Assembly: GCF_029051645.1 (NCBI RefSeq)
Contig: NZ_JAACFS010000053.1
Coordinates: 1-35,655 of the forward strand
Direction of reading: 5' to 3'
Source of the DNA: Bradyrhizobium sp. CSA112
GTDB taxonomy: Bacteria; Pseudomonadota; Alphaproteobacteria; Rhizobiales; Xanthobacteraceae
Length of the DNA stretch: 35,655 bases
The position numbers and the translations under genes are program-made. This document shows, piece by piece, positions 27,258 to 35,639 of this stretch. Below the pieces are notes generated by a model. That model worked only from the letters and a program-made list of their open reading frames with translations, was not told the origin of the DNA and did not search any database. Numbering within the stretch: position 1 is the stretch's first letter; each line of letters starts with the position of its first letter.

Positions 27258-28181
27258 TCAGGCAGCCTTGGTCGCCTGCGGCTTTGGCCTCTTGATGCGC
27301 GTCACGCTGCGACGACCAACGATACTGAGCGGCACATCGCTGTCGATGGCGGCGTGGCCCGCCATGCGATGTTGATTGCCGGATTTATTGACGGCGTGCT
27401 GCTCGGTCGCGCGATTGTCCCAGATTGCAACGTCGCCCGATTTCCAGCCCCAGCAAACGGTATTTTCTGGCGCGGCGAGGTAGGATTGAAGCAGGTCGAA
27501 CAGCTTCTGGCTCGTATATTTCTGCAGGCCGACGAAGTGCTGCACGAAACGTCCGATCACGAGCATGCGTTCGCCGGTCTCGGGATGGACGCGAACGACC
27601 GGATACGCGGTTTCGTAGTTTGTTCCGGTGAACACATCGTCGAAATGGTTCTTGTCCTCGGTGGCGCGCCCGGCCACGGTGTAATCATAGGCATTGCAGC
27701 GCACCGCCCAGAGGTTGTCGGCAAGCATCCGCAGCGGCTCCGGAAGGGCAAGATATGCAGCCGCAGTGCTCGACCAAACGATCTCACCGCCATAAGGCGG
27801 GATCACGGCGCCGCGAACCACCGAGATCTTTGGACAGGCATCACCGAAGCTGACATCCATGTGCATCTGGTCGGCCAGCCCGCTCCTGCGCCCCGACGCC
27901 ATTGCCGGGGTAGACGCTCCCTTGGTCGTACGGATTGCGGGACGCGGTATCAGCGAGCCGAGTCGGATAGCAAAGCGCTGCTGCTCGGCATCATCGAGAT
28001 GTCCCTGATCACGGAAGAAGATGACCTTATGCTCGAGAAGCAGCCGGCTAATGGCTCGGATCACCTCGTCGGACAACTCGTCCGATAGCCTGATGTTCTT
28101 GATCTCGGCACCAAGCCGGACCGCGTGCTTGATGATGTCCGCTCTCGGAATGGCGTTATGAATGGTCGTCGTGTTACTCAT
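27258..28181 (-). CDS. TauD/TfdA-family dioxygenase (copy 2), altered iron-ligand region
   Basis: A 307-residue paralogue of the protein at 2815-3738, the same length and about 55-60% identical by eye. The ATG has GAGAGG ahead. The HxD pair is kept (H107, D109 in DQMHMDVSF). The third iron ligand differs: where copy 1 has RATMHRAV with H261, this one has RATEQHAV, with Gln at the aligned position 261 and a His one place later at 262. R272 is kept, but the second arginine (copy 1 R276) is His276. The fold signatures HKVIFFRDQGHLDDAEQQRF and ENTVCWGWKSGDVAIWDNRA are intact and the frame is clean. Either His262 takes over metal binding or the enzyme has lost 2-oxoglutarate chemistry. The substrate is unknown. 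It stands alone. Confidence 0.88.
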   Translation of the reverse strand: MSNTTTIHNAIPRADIIKHAVRLGAEIKNIRLSDELSDEVIRAISRLLLEHKVIFFRDQGHLDDAEQQRFAIRLGSLIPRPAIRTTKGASTPAMASGRRSGLADQMHMDVSFGDACPKISVVRGAVIPPYGGEIVWSSTAAAYLALPEPLRMLADNLWAVRCNAYDYTVAGRATEDKNHFDDVFTGTNYETAYPVVRVHPETGERMLVIGRFVQHFVGLQKYTSQKLFDLLQSYLAAPENTVCWGWKSGDVAIWDNRATEQHAVNKSGNQHRMAGHAAIDSDVPLSIVGRRSVTRIKRPKPQATKAA

Positions 28182-29269
28182 GATCGTCCTCTCACAATCG
28201 TGATGCCTAGACAGCTCCGCGATGCATGGTCGCGAGACTGACGGCGGGGGCCAACTAAGTCATTTGGGTGACGGGGCCCTACTCGGCCGCAACGTGCTCC
28301 GTTAGCCGCAACAAAAAGCCAAGCAGGATCGTCGGCTACGGACCACGACCATCTTATGATCTGCTCCGTCGCGATCAGGACCCAGTCTTACATCAGCCCC
28401 GATCAGACGAAGGAACTCGCGGACAACGCTTCCAGGATCGGCATGCAGCATGATGAACGACCTCGTTCTGATATTGCAAATCATAAGGACAATCGATGTC
28501 CAGTCCATGAAACGAAACCAGCTTTCTTTTCGATGGCGAGCAATGTTCGCTTCGGCGGCACGCAAAGCTCTGAAATATTTCTGGATGACGTTTGGTCGAC
28601 CATCTCACGCGGAGGCGAAAAACGGACGAACGGAATTAGCTCTCGGCCTTACCTCATCAGTATGATCGCACAGGTACTTCTGCATGACCTTACAAAGTAC
28701 TCTACCATACGTCGTGTGATTATTGCAGGTCTATTTTGACGTACGAAGCAACATTTTGCTCCCAGTATCAATTGTTCAATGTGTGCTTGTTTCATTCTCC
28801 TGTCACATATGGACCAACTTTCCGACTTCTCGCGGAGCGAGAGATCGAAGCGACATCTGCGCCTGTTCAACTCCGACTGCAGTTTAATCGTCGATTCTAT
28901 TACTCGCTTTGCGAGTCCCTAACCAAGGAGCGTCGCGGTCCAGGTGACCTCGCTGACAATCAGGTGGCGGCGCGATCCTGGCTCGCAACCTATCGGGACG
29001 TGCGCTGCCATTCATCGACCGAGACGGTCCGCGCAGCACTCGTAGTGCAGACATCTAAGAGGACAACCGGTGCAACCCCGACGATATCCTAGAAAACTGT
29101 CCAGCGCGCCAGATGAAGTGCGAGCACAAGGAGCAAGACCGGTCGGAAAGCTATCCAAGCGTTCAGATATTGAGCCAACACGACGACATGTTCGTGCCGG
29201 TCATTGGCCGTGGCGCGCCTGCGCTGGGTAGAAACAGCCCGTGACCGGGAAAGGCCTGGGATCGGCGCC
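28182..29269. other. long gene-free stretch upstream of dioxygenase 2
   Basis: Base composition is more AT-rich than the surroundings (for example 28640-28900). Several frames of 60-127 codons are open on both strands, but none has a recognisable motif, and none has a good ribosome site. The left 100-150 bases probably contain the dioxygenase 2 promoter. Nothing else can be supported. Confidence 0.4.
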
Positions 29270-29430
29270 GAACTCCTCCTATTGCTCAGGACATTCTCGT
29301 GCACGTCCAGCTGGCGGCCGGCTTGCGCCATCGACACCCCGCGTTGCCTTACCAGATTGACCGCTTCGATCTTGAACTCGCGACCGCACTTTTCTCTTCA
29401 TCGACGACCTCCGGCTGCATAACACACCCA
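29270..29430 (-). pseudogene. IS3-family OrfA (HTH) fragment
   Basis: The minus strand reads CGREFKIEAVNLVRQRG across one frame change, then VSMAQAGRQLDVHENVLSN. This is the helix-turn-helix of IS3-type OrfA proteins (family pattern F---AV-LV---G-S---A---LGVH---L--W). OrfB is absent. It lies directly downstream (on the minus strand) of the 249-residue gene. Confidence 0.65.
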
Positions 29431-29459
29431 TGCCTCCATCAAGCCGACAGCAGCTCACT

Positions 29460-30209
29460 TCAGTCAAACTTGTAGGAGACCTGCAAGAACGTGCCCCATC
29501 GCTCCATGCTGTACTTCGCCGTGACCATGCCAGCCCGATCGGCTTTTGAAAGCTCGGACTTGGAGTGATCGCGACCCACAAGCAAATTGGAAATAGTGTC
29601 TTTCTTGAGCGGCCGTCGTTTTTCCGGAAATCGCTGGGGGTCCAGCGTTGTCAAGAGCGCGTTATGGGCTTGGATAGCTCGGTCGATTCTTCCCTCACGC
29701 TGGTATCCGCGCGTAATTCGCGACAGCGACAGGCGTAGCTTTTCGAAGTCGCGGTAAGCGAGGTAGAAGCACGCGTCATCCAGACGCGTCGAACCTCGCT
29801 TGGTGATGACCAGGCTTTTGACGCCGTCGATCTCCTCGATACTGTCAACGATCGAGCGATATTCCTTTGGAAAGCCAAGGCCAGCGTCGATGTTTTTGAT
29901 GAAGCCGGCGGGAAGATGAAAGAGTGCCTCATGTACAGCGTTTTCATCTTCGGGCAGCTCAACATCGAAACCTTCCAGGACGATCTCTTCGATTCGGTCG
30001 TACTTGGCTTCAAAGCATCGCTCGGATGGGTAGGTGATAATCGGGCGAATGATGATTGTTGACTTGGTGGCGTCGAACCAGATGACTTCCTTGATGGGCA
30101 ACGGATCCGAAAGGGGCTGACCCGGTCTGAGGGATTGGTAGACATCGCGATCGGCCTCACACTGGACCGCGACGCATCCAGGATGAATCTCGCTTAGAGT
30201 CAGCTTCAC
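29460..30209 (-). CDS. unknown 249-residue protein
   Basis: An intact gene that I do not recognise. The GTG at 30207-30209 has GGGGAG five bases ahead, the best start signal in the region; the frame is open to 30359. The protein is soluble-looking and rich in charged residues, with no signal peptide or membrane helix. The first third looks beta-rich (EVIWFDATKSTIIIRPIITY). The middle has acidic helices (EEIVLEGFDVELPEDENAVH, RSIVDSIEEIDGVKSLVITK). The C-terminal third is basic and helical with FEKLRLSLSRITRGYQREGR, ending FLQVSYKFD. Its GC content is lower than its neighbours', suggesting recent arrival. It is flanked by an IS3 stub and a broken small gene. No phage, toxin or enzyme motif could be found. 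Its clean frame among pseudogenes argues for selection or recency. Confidence 0.7.
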   Translation of the reverse strand: MKLTLSEIHPGCVAVQCEADRDVYQSLRPGQPLSDPLPIKEVIWFDATKSTIIIRPIITYPSERCFEAKYDRIEEIVLEGFDVELPEDENAVHEALFHLPAGFIKNIDAGLGFPKEYRSIVDSIEEIDGVKSLVITKRGSTRLDDACFYLAYRDFEKLRLSLSRITRGYQREGRIDRAIQAHNALLTTLDPQRFPEKRRPLKKDTISNLLVGRDHSKSELSKADRAGMVTAKYSMERWGTFLQVSYKFD

Positions 30210-30506
30210 AACGTCTCCCCAGTTTATCCTACCGCCAGTGCCCGAGCCGTCATGAACCATAGCGTAGCCGGCTAACCCGTCGACCGATCGATGGCAAGAA
30301 TAGCCGGAGGAAACCCGAATCAGTAGGAAGTCCGCCGAGATTGCGCGAGGAGACCGCAATGACCGACGAATTGAGACTTACGAGCGGCATCCCGCTGATC
30401 ATGGCAATCACATACCTCCTGTAGCACACTGACGTATTCCAAGCGTTGATCGGCCGGCTAAGCGCACACTGGCGCTTGGCTCGGCGTCACTCGGCGAACA
30501 CTTGAC

Positions 30507-30732
30507 TTAGCGCCGCCAGTTCTGGCCCAGCGCGTCGTCGAATCACGCTTCGGCATCGTAGTCAGGCCCAGCGACGGACCGAAATTTGAGATAATGGGAG
30601 TAGTGTTTTTCTCCCAGCGCCAGGTCTTGAACGCCACCAGCTTGGATTCTCTCGCGCGCCCTCCGGCAGCGTAGCTAGCCAGTCGCGAGCGAGTGAGCGG
30701 ATGGCTTGCTCGCAATCAGATTTTTTCTTCAT
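30507..30732 (-). pseudogene. small conserved-type protein gene (75 codons), frameshifted with Trp-to-stop change
   Basis: The ATG at 30730-30732 has GAGGAA ahead and starts MKKKSDCEQAIRSLARDWLA then TLPEGAREN. After a +1 or -1 change the sequence continues VAFKTWRWEK and then HYSHYLKFRSVAGPDYDAEA, a TGA, FDDALGQNWRR and TAA at 30507. The TGA sits where Trp is plausible (TGG to TGA). The total length of 226 bases is not a multiple of three, confirming a net frameshift. The composition suggests a small soluble helical protein. I have a memory of similar short proteins in rhizobia but cannot name a function. Confidence 0.6.
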
Positions 30733-31057
30733 ACGACGTGTTCCTCGGGCCCGCCATGACTACTCCCGCAGCCTTGTGCGCCAGCATATATCGCGGACTT
30801 GAGGCTGGGAGGCGCAAGTATCTTTATGACGATTCGTCTCGCCATCCTCTGGTTATCAACTAAGGCAGACGAGTTAACTCGTCACTGACCCGGCCCGGGC
30901 GCCAGTTGGCGCGCGATGCGAAACGGACCCGCACACGTCAAGATCGACAAAGCCGTACTGTATCCAGTGACCGAGCTTGATGCGTGAAATAAAAAATCTT
31001 GTGACTAGCCGTGCGTCGAAAGGATTGAACGTGAGTTAGCGTTGGGGCCGGTTACGA
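30733..31057. other. gene-free stretch with a 16-base palindrome
   Basis: No gene was found. It separates the broken small gene from the PanB stub and holds the palindrome listed separately. An AT-rich run (AATAAAAAATCTT) lies near 30987-30999. Confidence 0.4.
30868..30883. promoter_or_regulatory. perfect 16-base palindrome GACGAGTTAACTCGTC
   Basis: A perfect palindrome with no spacer, 136 bases ahead of the start of the broken small gene at 30732. Its size fits a dimeric repressor operator, for example of the TetR type. A GC-rich patch (CGGCCCGGGCGCC) follows closely. No regulator gene is near. Confidence 0.35.
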
Positions 31058-31360
31058 TCACGAAAAAGCACCTATTACCGTCCCCAACATTTTTGTGCCA
31101 ACGAGGCAAGGCAAATACTTCAAACGCTTACAGCGAATGGTCTGATTCTGCACAATCAGCCATGCTGACCGACATGTGTCATCGATCCCGAGGCAAACGC
31201 TGCCGATGCTGTCGCCGAGTAGGATATCCACGATCGGATCGGCGATGCGTGCCGCAACCGCGTCATATGCGGTGCTCATTACGCTACGACTCCCCTCCTC
31301 CCGTCGCTGCAGAACTGGAATCGTGACATGTTGAACAGACGGCTCTGAAATGTGGCTCAT
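31058..31360 (-). pseudogene. ketopantoate hydroxymethyltransferase (PanB) N-terminal stub
   Basis: The ATG at 31360 starts MSHISEPSVQHVTIPVLQRR, then SRSVMSTAYDAVAARIADPI and VDILLGDSIGSVCLGIDDT. This matches the first strands of the PanB barrel (family pattern K----I-MLTAYD---A---D-AGVD-ILVGDSLG-V-LG---T), including the metal-binding Asp of GDS. Similarity ends after about 65 codons; the rest of the frame is unrelated. PanB makes ketopantoate for pantothenate and CoA. The roughly 200 remaining residues are missing. Confidence 0.7.
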
Positions 31361-31399
31361 CTTAGATCCCGATCCGTCGAGTGACCCGCATCCCTAGTG

Positions 31400-31800
31400 T
31401 CGGTGATTCCTGGGGAAGGCGAGAGAAAACGTCAAGCGTGAGAGGAAAAAGAAACTTGCGTCTCCAGACTGAGCGAAAGGCGCTTAAAGCGTCATATGCA
31501 GGACGTGCAGCTGTCGCGGCAACGCAATGGCGCCTATGGCTGGTCGATTGCGCGCGACACCGCCGATCCCGAAACGCTATCCCTGCCCGACGTTTACGCC
31601 AACGCAACCGCTCGACGCAGTCAGAGCGCGCGCTGGATCGGCAGGCGGTGGCTTTCCACATCGGCCCCGACCCCGTGCGTATCCGCCGTATGCTGGAGCG
31701 CCCGTTCGGATCGGTGCGCTGGAGGGAAGACGTGCCCGACCGCGCAGCGATCGAAGTCCTGCCCCGGTGGAATTGCAAGCGCGGTGGAAGGCAGTCCGTT
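31400..31800 (+). pseudogene. MFS_3 (EntS-like efflux) C-terminal cytosolic domain, remnant
   Basis: The plus strand reads QDVQLSRQRNGAYGWSIARD then TADPETL, and after a frame change RQRNRSTQSERALDRQAVAF and HIGPDPVRIRRMLERPFGSV, then RWREDVPDR with a tail ending near 31800. This is the cytosolic C-terminal domain that follows the twelve membrane helices of MFS_3-type transporters (pattern RR-GA--W-I--D--DP---E-F---SW-EHLRQH-R-T). The membrane part is absent. It is one of the few plus-strand non-IS coding remnants in the window. Confidence 0.6.
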
Positions 31801-32126
31801 TAGAACGAAAAGATCTGACATTTCTGATTAAGCGGAAGCTGGTCAGCAGCTAAAAGGCGACAATGCGTCACCGCGGCGACCGGGCCTTCCCCATAACCGA
31901 GGAGCACGCCAGTAGGAACGGGTCTATGAAGACCTCGCTAAAACAACGAGCCGTGGATCTTCTGCCTCCAAACGATCAAGGCGAAATTACCCGCCACCGA
32001 GCACCGCGTCATCTTCATTGGCCCGGACGATGCGTTTCGTATTGTCGAGCAGCTCTGGGATCGCCGCCCGGCTTAATCTTCGAGTTCCAAGGCAAGTCAA
32101 ACCACGCTAGCAGATTGATAGAGTCC
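31801..32126. other. no gene recognised
   Basis: A plus-strand phrase TEHRVIFIGPDDAFRIVEQL followed by WDRRPA and a stop (about 32001-32075) looks protein-like, but no start or family could be identified. Nothing else is supported. Confidence 0.35.
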
Positions 32127-32157
32127 TAAAAAATGGGCCACTCCGAAGGAGTGGCCC
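32127..32157 (-). terminator. rho-independent terminator of ald
   Basis: On the minus strand the stem GGGCCACTC pairs perfectly with GAGTGGCCC around a C(TTCG)G tetraloop, followed by a T-rich tract (ATTTTTTAGG). It lies 38 bases after the alanine dehydrogenase stop. This is the clearest terminator in the window. Confidence 0.92.
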
Positions 32158-32194
32158 AAGTCAGGGAGGAAACGCCCTCAACGGGCTTCTGGGA

Positions 32195-33307
32195 TCAGGC
32201 CGCAGCCTGTTCGATCGGTGAGAATGGCAGGCCGAGACTCTCGGCCACGGCTCTATAAGTTAGCCGGCCTCGGTGGACATTGAGGCCTGCGCGCAGATGC
32301 GGATTTTCGAGCACGGCGGAAAATCCCCTCTTCGCCAGTGCTAAACCAAATGGCAGCGTGGCGTTATTCAGGGCCTGGCTCGAGGTCAGCGGGACAGCTC
32401 CCGGCATATTGGCTACACAGTAATGAATGACGCCGTCCACATCGTAAGTTGGATCAGCGTGGGTGGTTGGACGCGATGTCTCAAAGCAGCCGCCCTGATC
32501 GATAGCTACATCCACGATCACCGAGCCTTTACGCATCGAAGTCAACATGCCGCGGCCGACAAGCCTCGGCGCGCTCGCGCCGGGAACGAGCACCGCGCCA
32601 ATCACTACGTCCGCCGCAAATACCTCCTCCTCGACGGCGTCTATTGTCGAGAACCTGGTACGGACGCGCCCTTCGAACAGCTCATCTAGCTCACGAAGCC
32701 GCGATATCGAACGGTCAAGGATCGTGACCTCGGCACCCAGACCGACCGCCATTCGTGCCGCATGGGTACCGACGACGCCGCCTCCGATCACCACGATACG
32801 GGCTGGCTGAACACCCGGTACGCCACCAATCAACAGTCCCCGCCCGCCCGTATACCGCTTCAGCGCCGCACCGGCTGCTTCGATCGCAAGCCTGCCCGCG
32901 ACCTCGCTCATCGGCGCAAGCAACGGAAGTCCGCCACGCACATCAGTCACGGTTTCGTAGGCGATTGCGGTGCAGCCAGATTTTATAAGGCCCTTAGCCT
33001 GCTCCGGGTCCGGCGCCAGATGCAGATAGGTGAAGAGGATCTGATTCTCTCGCAGAAGGGTCCATTCGGACGGCTGGGGCTCCTTGACCTTTACTATCAT
33101 CTCGCTCGATGCAAAGACCTCGTGCGCGGAATCCAGAATCGTTGCGCCGGCCCTGCGATAATTTTCATCTGTCGCGCCAATGCCGGCGCCTGCATTGGTC
33201 TCAACTACCACCTTGTGGCCGGCCGCCACATATTCTCGGACGGCTCCCGGCGTCAGGCCCACGCGATATTCGTGCGTCTTGATCTCCTTGGGAACACCGA
33301 CGTTCAC
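32195..33307 (-). CDS. ald: alanine dehydrogenase
   Basis: A 370-residue cytoplasmic NAD-dependent enzyme that interconverts L-alanine and pyruvate plus ammonia. With the GTG at 33305-33307 as start (GGAG ahead, 7-base spacing), the catalytic residues fall at the standard family numbers: R15 (EYRVGLTP), K75 (VKVKEP), H96 (TYLHLAPD) and D270 (VDVAID). The nucleotide-binding turn is VIGGGVVGTHAA at 173-184, and a full C-terminal domain follows. The frame is open to 33382, but the extra residues are not family-like. It is a single-gene unit ending in a strong terminator. The Lrp/AsnC regulator gene often found divergent to ald is not visible upstream. In rhizobia this enzyme is important in alanine catabolism and in bacteroid alanine synthesis. 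Confidence 0.95.
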   Translation of the reverse strand: MNVGVPKEIKTHEYRVGLTPGAVREYVAAGHKVVVETNAGAGIGATDENYRRAGATILDSAHEVFASSEMIVKVKEPQPSEWTLLRENQILFTYLHLAPDPEQAKGLIKSGCTAIAYETVTDVRGGLPLLAPMSEVAGRLAIEAAGAALKRYTGGRGLLIGGVPGVQPARIVVIGGGVVGTHAARMAVGLGAEVTILDRSISRLRELDELFEGRVRTRFSTIDAVEEEVFAADVVIGAVLVPGASAPRLVGRGMLTSMRKGSVIVDVAIDQGGCFETSRPTTHADPTYDVDGVIHYCVANMPGAVPLTSSQALNNATLPFGLALAKRGFSAVLENPHLRAGLNVHRGRLTYRAVAESLGLPFSPIEQAAA

Positions 33308-34121
33308 TTGCGATCTCCGTAATTGGACAACCTCTTCTAACCGGAAGAGCGCTGCGAAATTGCAAAGCAACAGCTCAAACAACGCAGAAATTCAGCGATC
33401 TTTGGTCTCTTACGCAGGATTCCAAATAAATGGCCGCGACAAGAACGATATGACAATCCTCGCCGAACTTATCAACGCGGATCAGCTAGACAGAGCTCTC
33501 GAATCGAACTGGAATATGCAGCATCGCGATCGCGCGCCCGGCAGCGCGCGATAAATCCAGAGCATCAGGCCAATCTTGGCCTGAACCGAATTGCCTCAAC
33601 ACCGTCGTGCTGGTTAGGTCACATTTGACAGTCAACGTGACGAGGCGCTGAGTTTCTCGAAGTTGGCGCCGTCAAGTGCAGATCAGTGATCCACAGCTTT
33701 TGATGTCGGAAAGTGATCCTCATCGTGGTGGCTCGCTCGAGACATCGATCGCTTCGAAAGAATGCACTGGACCGCCACCTTGGGCGCTACGATGCGATGT
33801 AGCTTCTCCGCTGCGCGCTCTGATTATGCTTGCTAACTACAGGTGCGAGCGGTCGGGCTTATCTGCGACACGGTCTCAGATCCTTCGCCTAAGACCTACT
33901 GGCAACGGCTGAATTTGAGGTCGGCTCTAAGCAACCGCAAACTTCCATTTGCGACGATACGAGACGCAAATTTCGGCAAAGATGCGAAACTTCCTCTTTG
34001 CGACACCTGTGAGCGCCAGTTGCATCGCAACATGGTCAATGCCGCCGCTGGCCAGGAAGCAAGCTCTACCCAGTTCAAAGCCGCACTCACCACCGAAGTG
34101 AGGCGAGGTCTCCACGACTCC
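33308..34121. other. gene-free stretch upstream of ald
   Basis: No intact gene is present on either strand. The part nearest ald should hold its promoter, but I cannot place it. From about 33880 onward the sequence belongs to the element that carries repeat copy B. Confidence 0.4.
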
Positions 34122-34271
34122 GCCGAGCTTAAGGCCGAGGGCGGTCGCTCAGCCGTGGACGGCTCGCCGGCACGCGCCGCTGTGTTGATCCATGACATCG
34201 AGGCCGTCCCCACCTGAAACCAGCACGAAGCCGCAGTCTGCAAAGCCGCGAGCCCAAGAGGGACGAGATCT
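34122..34271 (+). repeat. dispersed repeat, copy B (about 150 bp)
   Basis: This is the same sequence as 24369-24514, at roughly 85% identity. Here it sits within a longer segment (about 33880-34330) next to the IS1182-type transposase. A minus-strand open frame crosses it (AALQTAASCWFQVGTASMSW), but I would not call it a gene. Confidence 0.75.
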
Positions 34272-34338
34272 TGCGTGTCGTGCCTAGGAGCCTGTCCAGT
34301 TAGCATCGGGAAGCCGGTTTTATCCGAATGATAGCGGC

Positions 34339-35560
34339 TCATGCGGCCCTCGCCAGCTTGACGAGGTTGTGAGCGGTGCAAATCAGGGCCCATTCGGGCT
34401 TCACTTTGTCGATGCCGCGCAGCAGGAATTGCCTGAACCCTCTTGCCTGTTTGATCTGTCCGAACACGGGTTCGACGATCTGCTTACGCAAGCGGTAGCG
34501 ACTTCGGTAGCCGGCGCGCTTGAGCTTGGTGCTCATCCTGGCGATCAGCGAGCCGGCTCTTGAAGGCTTTTCCGCGGTGGCGGACTTGGTGCCGTGCTTC
34601 TGCCTTCCGGTGGCGATGTAGCCCTCAATGCGCCGCCGTTTGATCGTGCGAAGATTGGCGGCGGAGCAGTAGCCGGCGTCGGCCGACACTTCGTCGGGAT
34701 TGGTCCCCAGATTAGGCCTGATCCCGTCGAGCAACGGCGCCAGTTGCGCCTGATCGCTCGAGGAACTGGTCAGCGTCTGCGCCACGATGATCTGATGGGC
34801 ACCATCGACCGCGGCCTGGGCGTTGTAGCCCTGGATGTAACCGTCCTTGGTCTTCAGGATGCGGCTTTCCGGGTCGGTGAAATTGCGTTGCGCCTTGCCG
34901 TCGGGCTCCGTTTTCGTCGGCGTCTTGCCGCTCTTCTTGCCGCCTTCGGCGACGCGACGCTCCTCGGCCCGCGCCTTGCGTTCCACCTCGGCTGCGGCCT
35001 TGGCTTCGGCCTCCAGCGCGGCCTTGGCCTCGCGGATCTTCTCAAGCCGCTTCTGCTTGTCGGCCACCCAATCGGGCATCTCGTCGCCGCGCTTGTCGCC
35101 GTAGCGCTTGTCCTCCTGCGCATCGGCAGCCTCGGCGGCCTTGAGCCAGCGATCGACCTCCGCTGCAAGCTCCGCTTCCCGCTTCTTCATCCGATCGTAG
35201 CTCATCGCCTTGTGCTTGGACGCGTTCGCCTTTATCTTGGTGCCGTCAAGCGCCACGTGCCCGAGCTTCACCAACCCGGCCTTCTCGGCCAGCTTCAACA
35301 CCTGCACGAACAGGTCGGCCAGCGCCTTAAGATGCCGCCGCCGGAACTCCGAGATCGTGCGGAAGTCCGCCGGGTCGCCGGCCACGATCATCATGAAATC
35401 CGCCCGCTCCACCGTCGCCCTGGCGATCCGCCGCGACGAGTAGATGCCGCTCGCATAGCCGTGTAGAAGCAGCGCCGTCATCATCCGCGGATCAAACGGC
35501 GGCTGACCCAGCCAGCTCCGGTAGCTGCCTAGACGACCGATTCCATGAAACCTGCGCTGA
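34339..35560 (-). pseudogene. IS1182-type transposase, 5'-truncated but otherwise open
   Basis: The frame is open from about 35560 to the stop at 34339. It reads YRSWLGQPPFDPRMMTALLL, HGYASGIYSSRRIARATVER, DFRTISEFRRRHLKALADLF, LVKLGHVALDGTKIKANASK (first Asp), then a long charged coiled region of about 90 residues, DPESRILKTKDGYIQGYNAQ, EVSADAGYCSAANLRTIKRR (second Asp) and QIVEPVFGQIKQARGFRQFL (last Glu). All three catalytic residues are present. The usual N-terminal 50-60 residues are missing: beyond YRSW the frame runs into unrelated sequence with no good start, apparently another element. Translation from ATG 35484 would give 381 residues lacking the N-terminal domain. It is intact in its core, so it may be only recently broken. 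Confidence 0.8.
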
Positions 35561-35639
35561 TGGAGCAGGCTGAATTGGTGGAACGGACGGGCTGTTGGCG
35601 GATTCCTCGTTTGCGGTCGGCGAAACGAGGAGCTGTATC

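Noticed and set aside
34594..35466. A 290-codon plus-strand frame over the IS1182 element
   Set aside because: It is a low-complexity antisense frame (Leu/Arg/Gly-rich) opposite a transposase with all catalytic motifs.
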